From Arthrobacter sp. ISL-48 (GTDB lineage: Bacteria > Actinomycetota > Actinomycetes > Actinomycetales > Micrococcaceae): a stretch of DNA of 64,000 nt. Position 1 is the stretch's first letter; every line of letters starts with the position of its first letter. Location: NCBI RefSeq assembly GCF_018613805.1, contig NZ_JAGGPL010000018.1, positions 186,001-250,000 of the forward strand, read 5' to 3'. Of this stretch, positions 41,203 to 49,278 are shown in pieces. The notes under the pieces were generated by a model. It searched no databases and was not told where the DNA came from. It worked only from the letters and a program-made list of their open reading frames with translations. The position numbers and the translations under genes are program-made.

Positions 41203-41320
41203 AACGACCAGTGACATTCGAGTCTGATCCAGTTTCCGAAACAGCCAGGGCCCGGTGCGTAAACAGGCCATGAATGTTTTGGAGCGCGCTTGTGGCCCCG
41301 CCGTCAGGGTGCGGTGCGGA

Positions 41321-41824
41321 CTAGGCCATGGCGGTATGTGCCGCGCTGTGCGAGTCGATGGTCTTGGCATAGCAGTAGGAGTGCTCCACGCCGGCGTAGG
41401 GGCCGAAGTTGGGCACGGGCTCGAAGCCTGAGCTTTCGTAGAAGTGCCGGCCGTCCGGCTGCGCCGACCCCGCCTCGGCCTTGATCCGTGTAATCCCTTG
41501 CTTGAAGGCCTCGGCCTCGAGGGCCGCAAGGATGGAACTCGCCACACCCGAACCGCGCGTATAGGGCAGGACGTACAGCCGCTTGATCTCTGCCGTGCTG
41601 GCATCCAGCAGCCTGAGGCCGCCGCAGCCGACTGGCTGCCCCGAGCCCTTGTCGTACGCCACCAGGAACACAGCACAGTCAGCGCCCGACGGCGGCGTCC
41701 CCGGTTCGTGGTCAGGGGTACCAAAGCGGGCGTCGAGTTCCGCTTGCTGGGCTCTGCGCAGGTCGGCACCCACGGGGTTGGACCAGGTGACCTGCCGGAT
41801 GTTGAGACGGGGGTTGGTCTGCAT
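41321..41824 (-). CDS. GNAT-family N-acetyltransferase
   Basis: A 167-residue acetyltransferase with the acetyl-CoA-binding strand-loop IKRLYVLPYTRGSGVASSILAALEAEA and a C-terminal HFYESSGFEPVPNFG. The start is ATG 41824 with GAGG upstream; a longer frame to 41860 has no ribosome site. The substrate is unknown. Confidence 0.8.
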   Translation of the reverse strand: MQTNPRLNIRQVTWSNPVGADLRRAQQAELDARFGTPDHEPGTPPSGADCAVFLVAYDKGSGQPVGCGGLRLLDASTAEIKRLYVLPYTRGSGVASSILAALEAEAFKQGITRIKAEAGSAQPDGRHFYESSGFEPVPNFGPYAGVEHSYCYAKTIDSHSAAHTAMA

Positions 41825-41907
41825 GACTGCCTCGATTCGCCGAAGGGTTATGCCTGACAAGCCTAAGAGCGCACCGTTACCGCGGTGTTTCCTTCGCGTA
41901 AGCGGCC

Positions 41908-41928
41908 AGAGAACAGTCCGTGTTCTCT
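41908..41928. terminator. Hairpin between the histidine phosphatase and GNAT genes
   Basis: AGAGAACA-GTCCG-TGTTCTCT gives eight perfect pairs with a five-base loop. It lies 64 bases past the stop of the phosphatase gene (minus strand) and upstream of the GNAT gene. There is no T-run on the minus-strand side, so termination is possible but not certain. Confidence 0.35.
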
Positions 41929-41991
41929 CGGGACTCCCCTTGCAGGCCGGAGTCTGCAGTCACGCGGGGCCACGGGCGTGGCCGTGCCGGA

Positions 41992-42663
41992 TTATTTTCC
42001 TTCGCCCGTGGGGTCCTCGGCTGTCGGATCGGCCAGCGCGAGCCCGCCCACCGGGCTGCCGTCCCAATGGATCAGCGTCCACCCGGCGTCGGGATCCCCT
42101 TCCAGCGCCACGATGCCTGTGTTGGACAACACGTGCCTGGCGGCGAACGCGTGGTCTGTGTCTGCCGCGCGCCGGCCCGCCCAGGTACGGATTGCGGCGC
42201 CATGGCTGACCACGGCCGCGGCGGCACCGTCCCCCTCTTGTACGGCGCGTTCAGAAACCCGGGTGATGGCGGCGTCGAACCGCTCGAAGAATTCATGGCC
42301 GTCCGGCCCGGCGGGCATGCGGCGGTCCAAGTCCCCGGCGGCCCACGCGAAAACCGTGCCCAGGTAGCGTTTGTGCGACTCGTGGTCGGTCAGTTTCTCC
42401 AGGGCCCCGGCTTCGATTTCGTGCAGGCCGTCCAGCACTTCAACCTCAAGCCCGTGCAGTTTGGCCAGGGGCGCGGCCGTCACCTGGGTGCGGAGCAGTG
42501 TGGAGGCGTACAGTGCGCTGATGGGTTGGTTTGCCAGCGACCGTGCCATCGCCTCTGCCTGCCGCTCGCCCAGTTCGGTGAGCCCCGGTCCCGGGTGGGC
42601 TGTGTCCAGCTGGCCGAGCACGTTTCCCGGGGTCTGTCCGTGGCGGATAAGGAGCAGCTTCAT
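41992..42663 (-). CDS. Histidine phosphatase family protein
   Basis: A 223-residue phosphoglycerate-mutase-like phosphatase. The catalytic RHG is at the N-terminus (KLLLIRHGQTPGN), with second-half VVSHGAAIRTW supplying the other histidine and HEIEAGALE in between. It dephosphorylates an unknown phosphoester. The ATG at 42663 gives the canonical start; the longer frame to 42699 is unlikely. Confidence 0.85.
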   Translation of the reverse strand: MKLLLIRHGQTPGNVLGQLDTAHPGPGLTELGERQAEAMARSLANQPISALYASTLLRTQVTAAPLAKLHGLEVEVLDGLHEIEAGALEKLTDHESHKRYLGTVFAWAAGDLDRRMPAGPDGHEFFERFDAAITRVSERAVQEGDGAAAAVVSHGAAIRTWAGRRAADTDHAFAARHVLSNTGIVALEGDPDAGWTLIHWDGSPVGGLALADPTAEDPTGEGK

Positions 42664-42726
42664 GCACCCAGTTTCCCACCTTTGGGGCAGGCGGGGCACG
42701 GTCTTGTACGCGCGTGCACTGACGTT

Positions 42727-42810
42727 CCTGCCCAGTTGCTTCCGTGTCTTGGTCCACTACCCCGCGTGTCTGCCCGACACGCCTGTCCCAGGGGGTTGCA
42801 ACTGGGCAGG
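42727..42810. repeat. 84-bp palindromic intergenic repeat, copy B
   Basis: Perfect outer arms CCTGCCCAGTTGC (42727-42739) and GCAACTGGGCAGG (42798-42810) enclose the hairpin GCGTGTC-TGCCC-GACACGC (42764-42782). Length, arm sequence, GGGTTG beside the right arm, and hairpin position (offset 37 versus 38) match copy A at 11782-11865, while the spacers are unrelated. It lies between the phosphatase promoter and the purB terminator. Confidence 0.75.
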
Positions 42811-42833
42811 AAAGAGCGGCGGGCCAAACGGAA

Positions 42834-42861
42834 GGCGCCGGACCCCTGGGAGCCCGGCGCC
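42834..42861 (-). terminator. Terminator hairpin after purB
   Basis: GGCGCCGG (42834-42841) pairs with CCGGCGCC (42854-42861), and the loop can add CCC/GGG pairs. On the minus strand the stem is followed by TTCCGTTT. It lies 28 bases beyond the purB stop. Confidence 0.55.
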
Positions 42862-42888
42862 GCCGTCGTGCGTTTCTTGTGGGGCGTC

Positions 42889-44331
42889 CTACTTCAGGTG
42901 GTCAACCAGCTGGTCCGCGATGCCGGTGTATTTGCCGGGGGTCAGGGCGAGCAGCCGGGCTTCAGCGTCCGCTGAGAGGCCAAGGCCCTGGACGAACTCC
43001 TGCATGCGGGCAGCGTCCACTCGCTGCCCGCGGGTGAGGTCCTTGAGCCGCTCGTACGGGTTCTCCATGCCTTCGACGCCGGCAATTGCCTCGGCGCGCA
43101 TGACCATCTGGATGGCCTCGCCCAGGACTTCCCAGTTGGTGTCCAGGTCCCCGGCCAGGACGTCCTCGGCAACGTCCAGCCGGTCCAGGCCCTTTGCCAC
43201 ATTGGAGATGGCCAGCAGGGAGTGGCCAAACGCCACTCCGATGTTGCGCTGGCTGGAGGAGTCGGTCAGGTCGCGCTGCCAGCGGGACGTCACCAGGGTG
43301 GAACCGAGCACGTCCAGGAGGCCGGAGGAGATCTCCAGGTTGGCCTCGGCGTTCTCAAAGCGGATCGGGTTGACCTTGTGCGGCATCGTCGAGGAGCCTG
43401 TGGCGCCGGCAACCGGGATCTGAACGAAGTAGCCGATCGAGATGTAGCTCCAGATGTCGGTGCACACGTTGTGCAGGATCCGATTGAAACGCGCGACGTC
43501 GGCGTACAGCTCTGCCTGCCAGTCGTGGCTTTCGATCTGTGTGGTCAGCGGGTTCCAGGTCAGGCCCAGGGCCTCGACGAAGGACTTGGCCACGTGCTGC
43601 CAGTCGGCTCCAGGGACAGAGGCCACGTGGGCGGCGTACGTGCCCGTTGCGCCGTTGATCTTGCCCAGGTATTCGGTCCGGGCGACGCGGTCCAGCTGCC
43701 GGGTCAGGCGGTGCGCGATGACGGCGAGTTCCTTGCCGAGCGTGGTGGGTGTTGCCGGCTGCCCGTGCGTGCGCGACAACATCGGAACGGCGCGGTTGTC
43801 CTCGGCCATCCTGCTGATCTGCGCAACCAGGCCGCGGGCTGCCGGCAGCCACACGTCCTCCACAGCGCCCTTTACACCCAGTGCGTAGGAGAGGTTGTTG
43901 ATGTCCTCGGAGGTGCAGCCGAAGTGGACCATCGCGGTCAGATTTTCGATGCCGATGGCGGGCAGGCGGCGGCCGATGTAGTACTCCACGGCTTTGACAT
44001 CGTGGACCGTGACGGCTTCGATATCGGCCAGTTCGGCCACAGAGGAGGAATCGAATTCGGTGACGATCCTGCGGAGCTGGTCTTGCTGTTCAGAGGTGAG
44101 CGGGCCCGCGCCGGGGAGGACGTTGTTGCTGGTCAGATGGATGAGCCATTCCACCTCGACGGCGACGCGGTCGCGGTTGAGGGCGGCCTCCGACAGGTAA
44201 TCAACCAGGGGCGCAACGGCTGCCTGGTACCGGCCGTCCAGCGGGCCGAGCGCGATCTGTTCCGGTGATGCGGCCAGGGCCAGGCGTCCGGAGGGCGTAC
44301 GGGTATCAGCTGTGGCGGCAGTTTCAGGCAT
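42889..44331 (-). CDS. purB: Adenylosuccinate lyase
   Basis: A 480-residue lyase of the fumarase/aspartase superfamily with signature GSSTMPHKVNP and the conserved TSEDINNLSYAL and RTHGQPATPTTLGKE regions. It catalyses two steps of purine synthesis: release of fumarate from SAICAR and from adenylosuccinate. It has the longer form seen in actinobacteria and E. coli-type PurB. It stands alone, divergent from the ESX-like gene, with a hairpin terminator after it. Confidence 0.93.
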   Translation of the reverse strand: MPETAATADTRTPSGRLALAASPEQIALGPLDGRYQAAVAPLVDYLSEAALNRDRVAVEVEWLIHLTSNNVLPGAGPLTSEQQDQLRRIVTEFDSSSVAELADIEAVTVHDVKAVEYYIGRRLPAIGIENLTAMVHFGCTSEDINNLSYALGVKGAVEDVWLPAARGLVAQISRMAEDNRAVPMLSRTHGQPATPTTLGKELAVIAHRLTRQLDRVARTEYLGKINGATGTYAAHVASVPGADWQHVAKSFVEALGLTWNPLTTQIESHDWQAELYADVARFNRILHNVCTDIWSYISIGYFVQIPVAGATGSSTMPHKVNPIRFENAEANLEISSGLLDVLGSTLVTSRWQRDLTDSSSQRNIGVAFGHSLLAISNVAKGLDRLDVAEDVLAGDLDTNWEVLGEAIQMVMRAEAIAGVEGMENPYERLKDLTRGQRVDAARMQEFVQGLGLSADAEARLLALTPGKYTGIADQLVDHLK

Positions 44332-44535
44332 GTGCTGATTGTTTCACGAACTCCTGCCGTGCCTAAGCCGGCCTCCTGCTTGTGACTCGTCCTCCCCGGC
44401 TGGCCCTTTTCGCCCGAGCGCCTTCGGCTGCCTTATTGTCCACATAGCCGACGGCGGCGCTACCGCTACCGGGCCGGCATCCGTAACGTCGGGGCTCATA
44501 GAACAGGCATCGGGTACCGAAGTGGGGAGTACGGC

Positions 44536-44847
44536 ATGGGCATTGATGCAGCCGCCGGGGACATGGGGGCGGCCCTGGCCCGCGGCAATGAAGTCCAGCA
44601 GCTCGCGGCGAGGGTCGCTGGCTGCACGGGTCGCGTCGAGGGGGTCTTATCGGGTTTCCGCCAGATCCAGCTCCTGGACTGGCAGTCGCCCGCCGGAAGG
44701 GCATACCGAAATTCAGTGGCCCTGCAGGAGGCAGCGCTCGGGCGGGCCCGTGACCGGCTCCAGGACGCCGCATCCGCCGTGAACAGCCACGCCCGGGCGG
44801 TAGCCGAAGCCGAACCCTGCGGAAATCTGTCAGGACCGTACGGATGA
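44536..44847 (+). CDS. Small helical ESX/WXG100-like protein
   Basis: A 103-residue, almost wholly helical protein. Two helices (~18-42 and ~55-95) are split by DWQSPAGRAYR, a W-x-S-P-A-G turn that recalls the WXG turn of ESX-secreted proteins. There is no signal peptide or membrane segment. ATG 44536 follows GGGGAGT. Its stop overlaps the start of a 480-residue hydrolase gene (ATGA). In ESX systems, small WXG-type partners are often encoded beside larger effectors they help export. That role here is inference; no ESX machinery is in the window. Confidence 0.55.
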   Translation: MGIDAAAGDMGAALARGNEVQQLAARVAGCTGRVEGVLSGFRQIQLLDWQSPAGRAYRNSVALQEAALGRARDRLQDAASAVNSHARAVAEAEPCGNLSGPYG

Positions 44848-46286
44848 CCGAGGTAACCCCGTCCGGCAGCGGCGGGCCGGTCCAGGTCAGAGGCCCCGGT
44901 GAGGCTGGCAGCCTCGAAATCAGAGGCGGCGTCGGGGGAATCAGCTTCCAGTTCGAGGAACTCATGGGCGGCGCCGAGAAGCTCGATGGCCTCGCAGATG
45001 AGCTGAGTGCTGTGGAAGTAGAGGCGCGCCGGGTTTGGGAAGATCTCTGCCCCTACCAAAACGACCAACGGTCGTCCGGCACTGCTGCTGTGATGGCGGT
45101 CGGAGAGGCCCAGCGGAGCGTTCAGGCTGTCCGGCTGGAGCTGCAGCGCATCAGCAGCCAGGTGCGGGCCAGCAAGCGGGGTTACGAATTAGCGGAGGCA
45201 GCGTCCGGCCTTGCCCGGTCGGTTGGTATTTCGAGCCCCGGCGACCTGGTCACCTCGTGGGTGGACTTCTGGAGGACGGGGGTTCCTAGCGAAAGCGCCA
45301 TGGAACTGGTGACGGCGAACGCACCCCTGACGCTAAGCGCCTTGCTGGGACTTTCACCTCATCATTTTGGCGACTTGATGCGGGCGGAGGCTCAAGCAGG
45401 GAGAGACCTGACTGCAGTGGGCCCCCTCGTCAAAAGCTTGGCCGAGGGCCCTCTCCCGGTAGCAAAGCCACGCCCAATTTGGGTCAAACGGGAAGAAACA
45501 TCCCGAGTTGACTTCGAGGCATCCCCGGCAGGGCTGTTGGAGCGGATCAGGTTGATCGACGAGCGCGGTGACGGCTCTATCGAGGTCATTGAGGTCGAGC
45601 ACGGCGGGCACAAGGCGTACGTGGTTGTCATTCCCGGCACCCAGCCCGCTGCGGAAATAGGTGGCAGCAATCCCTTTGATGAGGCGGGAATTGCCGAAGG
45701 CCTGGGATATAGCTCGATTGAAGTCAACACTGCTGTTCGCGAGGCGCTCAAAGCAGTCGGCGCGGAGCAGGGCGCTCCAGTGGTGGCGGTTGGTTACAGC
45801 CAGGGCGGAATCCATGCGATGAACCTCGCCGCCGACAAGCTGTTCCTGGATGAATACGACGTGAAATACGTGCTGACCGCCGGATCCCCTGTAGGCGCGA
45901 TCGCTCCCGCCGCCGGCATAACTACCCTCCACCTGGAGCACCGGGCGGACTGGGTTCCCGGCGGCGATGGCGCGCCCAGCCCGGACACCCGGAACCGTGT
46001 CACCGTCACCATGAACAATCCGGTGTGGACGGAGTATGGAGTGGCCCCGGGAATGGGCCCCGGTCATGCGATCACAAATTATCAGGACGGGGCGCGGCTC
46101 GTTGGGGCCAGCGACGATCCCTCACTTGTCGATTCCACGGCCGTGCTGTCTGGTGTGCTCGGAGTTGGCGGCGCCGTAACAGCCACGCGGTTTACACTCT
46201 CCCGCGCGAACGCGCCCGAACCGCCCGCCACCGGCCGCATCAGCGGCCGCGGGCGCCCGGGACCCTTCCCGCAACAAGGGAAATGA
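44844..46286 (+). CDS. Alpha/beta-hydrolase with N-terminal helical (ESX-like) region
   Basis: A 480-residue protein in two parts. Residues ~30-125 are helical (FQFEELMGGAEKLDGLADELSAVEVEARRVWEDL ... RISSQVRASKRGYELAE), like the export domains of ESX/LXG-type proteins. From ~205 on is an alpha/beta-hydrolase with the nucleophile elbow VAVGYSQGGIHAMNLA and late acid and histidine candidates (HRADWVPGGDG; GPGHAITNY). A lipase- or esterase-like activity is likely; the target is unknown. No Sec signal is present. It is coupled to the small helical protein. Its 3' end overlaps the convergent phage-holin-family gene by 47 bases. Confidence 0.65.
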   Translation: MTEVTPSGSGGPVQVRGPGEAGSLEIRGGVGGISFQFEELMGGAEKLDGLADELSAVEVEARRVWEDLCPYQNDQRSSGTAAVMAVGEAQRSVQAVRLELQRISSQVRASKRGYELAEAASGLARSVGISSPGDLVTSWVDFWRTGVPSESAMELVTANAPLTLSALLGLSPHHFGDLMRAEAQAGRDLTAVGPLVKSLAEGPLPVAKPRPIWVKREETSRVDFEASPAGLLERIRLIDERGDGSIEVIEVEHGGHKAYVVVIPGTQPAAEIGGSNPFDEAGIAEGLGYSSIEVNTAVREALKAVGAEQGAPVVAVGYSQGGIHAMNLAADKLFLDEYDVKYVLTAGSPVGAIAPAAGITTLHLEHRADWVPGGDGAPSPDTRNRVTVTMNNPVWTEYGVAPGMGPGHAITNYQDGARLVGASDDPSLVDSTAVLSGVLGVGGAVTATRFTLSRANAPEPPATGRISGRGRPGPFPQQGK

Positions 46287-46668
46287 CGGTAATGATGATC
46301 GCGGCGAGCACCGCCGTCCAGAAGAAGGAGTCGATGCTGAACTGTACCGGAGTGTAGCTGCTGATCCACGAGGTCAGGTAGAGCATGGCTGCGTTGATCA
46401 CGATGGTGAACAGGCCCAGCGTGAGGATGGTGATCGGCAGTGAGAGGAAGCTGACCAGAGGACGGACAAAGGCATTCACCACGCCGAAGATCACGCCAAT
46501 GAACAGGTAGGCCAGGACAATGCCGATGGTATCGGTCCCCTGGGTCACGCCGGTCTTGGCCACGGCTGCGGTGGTGGCTGAAGTGGAGATGTCCAGGCCG
46601 GGCAGGATCCAGCTTGCAATCCAGAGGGCCAGTCCGTTGATCAGGACCCGAACGATGATAGAGCGCAT
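46240..46668 (-). CDS. Phage holin family / YvlD-like membrane protein
   Basis: A 142-residue protein with four hydrophobic helices and the conserved VVNAFVRPLVSFLSLPITILTLGLFTIVINAAMLYL core of the YvlD/DUF360 group, named phage holin family IV in databases. In bacteria this is a common housekeeping membrane protein of unknown role and does not imply a prophage. It converges on the hydrolase gene. Confidence 0.8.
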   Translation of the reverse strand: MRSIIVRVLINGLALWIASWILPGLDISTSATTAAVAKTGVTQGTDTIGIVLAYLFIGVIFGVVNAFVRPLVSFLSLPITILTLGLFTIVINAAMLYLTSWISSYTPVQFSIDSFFWTAVLAAIIITVISLVAGRVPGARGR

Positions 46669-46759
46669 GTGCCCATGCTGTCACACTGCCCTGAGCGCCG
46701 ACCCGGGTGACCCCTGAAGGCCCCGTTCTCCGCTTCTGGGGAGAAGTAGGCTAGTTGGC

Positions 46760-47878
46760 ATGACTTCATCAGAGACCCTCGCCGGGGGAATCCGTCCGCG
46801 CCCGGTTGTGGGCAGGCTTCCCCGCTACGCCGCAGGAAAGCCCCCGGTCGACGTTGCCGGGATGGTCAGCTACAAGCTGTCCTCAAACGAAAACCCGCTC
46901 CCCCCGCTCCCTGCGGTGATGGAGGCCATCGCGAACCAGACCGACTTCAACCGCTACCCGGACCCACTCAGCAGCAAGCTCCGCGGAGCGCTGGCGGAGT
47001 TCCTGGATGTTCCGGCTGAGGACATCGTCACCGGTGCCGGAAGCCTGGGCGCACTCAACCAGTTGCTGAGCACCTTTGCCGGCCAGAATGATGACGGCAA
47101 AGCGGACGAAGTGATCTACGCCTGGCGTTCCTTCGAGGCCTACCCCATCAGCGTGGGCCTGGCAGGCGCAGAAAGCGTCCGGATTCCGCTCACTCCGGAT
47201 GGCCGGCACAACCTTGAGGCCATGGCGGCAGCCGTCACCGTCCGAACCAAGGTCATTCTCCTGTGTACTCCCAACAACCCGACGGGCCCCATCCTGACGA
47301 CGACGGAAACTGAGCGGTTCATCCAGGCCGTGCCGTCCGACGTCGTCGTGGTGATTGATGAGGCGTACCAGGAGTTTGTCCGGGCCGACGACGCGGTGGA
47401 CGGTATCGCCATGTACCGCAAGTATCCCAACGTGGTGGTTCTCCGGACGTTCTCCAAGGCGCACGGCCTGGCCGGGCTACGCGTGGGCTACAGCGTCTCG
47501 AACCCGGAACTCACCCAGTACCTTCGAGTGGCCGCCACGCCCTTCGCCGTGTCGCAGATCGGGGAAAGGGCGGCAATCGTCTCACTGGAGAACTACCCGC
47601 AGGTTGTAGAAAGGGTACAAAGCCTGGTGGATGAGCGTGACCGTGTGACGGCTGGGCTGCGGGAGCTGGGCTGGTTTATTCCGGCAGCCCAGGGCAATTT
47701 CGTCTGGCTTGATCTCGGTGCAGACAGCGCTGAATTCGCCCAGCTGGCAGGCACTCAGGGGTTGTCAGTGCGGGCTTTTGGCGATGAGGGCGTCCGCGTG
47801 ACCATTGGTGAAGCGGAGGCCAATACGCGCTTCCTCACGGTGTGTGCGAAGTATACAAAGGCGCCACGCGGTTCCTAG
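46760..47878 (+). CDS. hisC: Histidinol-phosphate / aromatic aminotransferase
   Basis: A 372-residue fold-type I PLP enzyme. It shows YKLSSNENPLPPLPAV, NRYPDP, CTPNNPTGPI, VVIDEAYQEFV and the PLP lysine in RTFSKAHGLAGLRVGY, typical of HisC. Isolated from other his genes and directly before a 2-oxoacid dehydrogenase set, it may be the second, aromatic-aminotransferase (Pat)-like member of the family. The sequence alone does not decide. Confidence 0.78.
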   Translation: MTSSETLAGGIRPRPVVGRLPRYAAGKPPVDVAGMVSYKLSSNENPLPPLPAVMEAIANQTDFNRYPDPLSSKLRGALAEFLDVPAEDIVTGAGSLGALNQLLSTFAGQNDDGKADEVIYAWRSFEAYPISVGLAGAESVRIPLTPDGRHNLEAMAAAVTVRTKVILLCTPNNPTGPILTTTETERFIQAVPSDVVVVIDEAYQEFVRADDAVDGIAMYRKYPNVVVLRTFSKAHGLAGLRVGYSVSNPELTQYLRVAATPFAVSQIGERAAIVSLENYPQVVERVQSLVDERDRVTAGLRELGWFIPAAQGNFVWLDLGADSAEFAQLAGTQGLSVRAFGDEGVRVTIGEAEANTRFLTVCAKYTKAPRGS

Positions 47879-47938
47879 CGCTTAACATGTAGCAGCTGCG
47901 CCACCTACTGAAGATAAAGTAAGGAGCAGTAAGCCATT

Positions 47939-47980
47939 ATATATGCGACCAGGGGAATGCATTCCTGTAGCGGCATATAT
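47939..47980. promoter_or_regulatory. 42-bp concentric dyad upstream of the E1alpha gene
   Basis: Outer arms ATATATGC (47939-47946) and GCATATAT (47973-47980) and inner palindrome GGAATGCATTCC (47954-47965) share one centre (47959.5); 16 of 21 pairs match overall. It ends 47 bases before the E1alpha start, in an unusually AT-rich stretch. It may be an operator for a regulator of the dehydrogenase operon or a leader hairpin. Confidence 0.55.
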
Positions 47981-48027
47981 CCCAGCGACATTGCAACGCA
48001 TCCGTATGCGGCAAGCAAGGAGACGGT

Positions 48028-49278
48028 ATGGGCACCACACAACTGCCCTCCACCGAGTTCGATGGAACCGCGGTAGACGACCAGCTTGAGGCGGAAGCCG
48101 AGGCTGTCATGGGCGAGCCCCCGGCGCAGATGGTCCAACTCCTGGGCCCGGACGGGAAACTGGTGAATGATCCCGTCTACAGCGAATATGCGGAGAAACT
48201 GGATCCGGACAAGTTGCGCGGACTCTATGCCGACATGGCCAGGATCCGCCGCTTCGACGTGGAAGCTACCGCCCTGCAGCGGCAGGGACAGCTGGCCCTG
48301 TGGGTTCCGCTGACCGGCCAGGAAGCCGCTCAGATCGGTTCCGGCCGCGCCAGCCAGCCTCAGGACTACATCTTCCCCACGTACCGTGAGCACGGGGTGG
48401 CCCTCACCCGCAACGTGGACCTGGCCGAGCTGCTGCGCCAGTTCCGCGGCGTCTCGAATGGCGGCTGGAATCCCAAGGACACCAACTTCCACCTCTACAC
48501 ACTCGTGCTGGCAGCGCAGACCCTCCACGCAGTGGGGTACGCCATGGGCATTCAGCGCGACCAGAAGCTCGCCGCGGCGTCAGATCCCGTCTGCACCGAG
48601 CCGCCAGCAGCTGTCATGGCGTACTACGGCGACGGCGCCAGTTCCGAGGGCGATGTCCATGAGTCCATGGTTTTCGCTTCGTCCTTCAACGCGCCGGTGG
48701 TGTTCTTCTGCCAGAACAACCACTGGGCCATCTCCGTGCCCAGCACGGTGCAGACGCGCATCCCCCTGTCCAACCGGGCCAAGGGCTACGGGTTTCCAGG
48801 AGTGCGGGTGGACGGCAATGACGTCATAGCCGTGCATGCCGTGACCGAGTGGGCGCTGGACCACGCGCGCCAGGGCAAGGGCCCGGTGCTGATCGAGGCG
48901 TTCACGTACCGCGTGGGCGCCCACACCACGGCGGACGACCCCACGAAGTACCGCCAGTCCGCGGAAGAGGATTCCTGGCGGGCCAAGGATCCACTGGCCC
49001 GGTTGGAGAAGTACCTGCGCTCCGAGGGAATTGCTGACGATGTCTTCTTCGCCAAGGTCAAGGCTGACGGGGACGAGCTCGCAGCCTATGTCCGGCGAAC
49101 CACCCATGACTTGGAGACCCCGGACATCCGTACTGCCTTCGCCAACACCTACGTGGAGGCCCACCCGCTGGTTGCGGAGGAGCTGGCGTGGTTCGAGGAA
49201 TACAGTGCAGGATTTGCCGGCGAGCCACAGGCCGGTGAGACGCCGGCTGGGCAGGCAATCACAGAGGCAGGCAACTGA
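48028..49278 (+). CDS. 2-oxoacid dehydrogenase E1 component, alpha subunit (branched-chain or pyruvate)
   Basis: A 416-residue TPP-dependent E1 alpha subunit. The TPP motif runs GDGASSEGDVHE ... NNHWAIS at ~200-235, followed by the phosphorylation-loop-like YRVGAHTTADDPTKYR. It decarboxylates a 2-oxoacid and passes the acyl group to E2. Actinobacteria generally use a single-chain AceE for pyruvate, so a branched-chain substrate is more likely for this alpha/beta type. Start ATG 48028 follows AAGGAGAC. It forms an operon with E1beta and E2; no E3 gene is here. Confidence 0.85.
   Translation: MGTTQLPSTEFDGTAVDDQLEAEAEAVMGEPPAQMVQLLGPDGKLVNDPVYSEYAEKLDPDKLRGLYADMARIRRFDVEATALQRQGQLALWVPLTGQEAAQIGSGRASQPQDYIFPTYREHGVALTRNVDLAELLRQFRGVSNGGWNPKDTNFHLYTLVLAAQTLHAVGYAMGIQRDQKLAAASDPVCTEPPAAVMAYYGDGASSEGDVHESMVFASSFNAPVVFFCQNNHWAISVPSTVQTRIPLSNRAKGYGFPGVRVDGNDVIAVHAVTEWALDHARQGKGPVLIEAFTYRVGAHTTADDPTKYRQSAEEDSWRAKDPLARLEKYLRSEGIADDVFFAKVKADGDELAAYVRRTTHDLETPDIRTAFANTYVEAHPLVAEELAWFEEYSAGFAGEPQAGETPAGQAITEAGN

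Noticed and set aside
46240..46668. A prophage remnant, from the phage holin family label
   Set aside because: The YvlD/DUF360 group is a common chromosomal membrane protein, and no lysis, structural or integrase gene is nearby.
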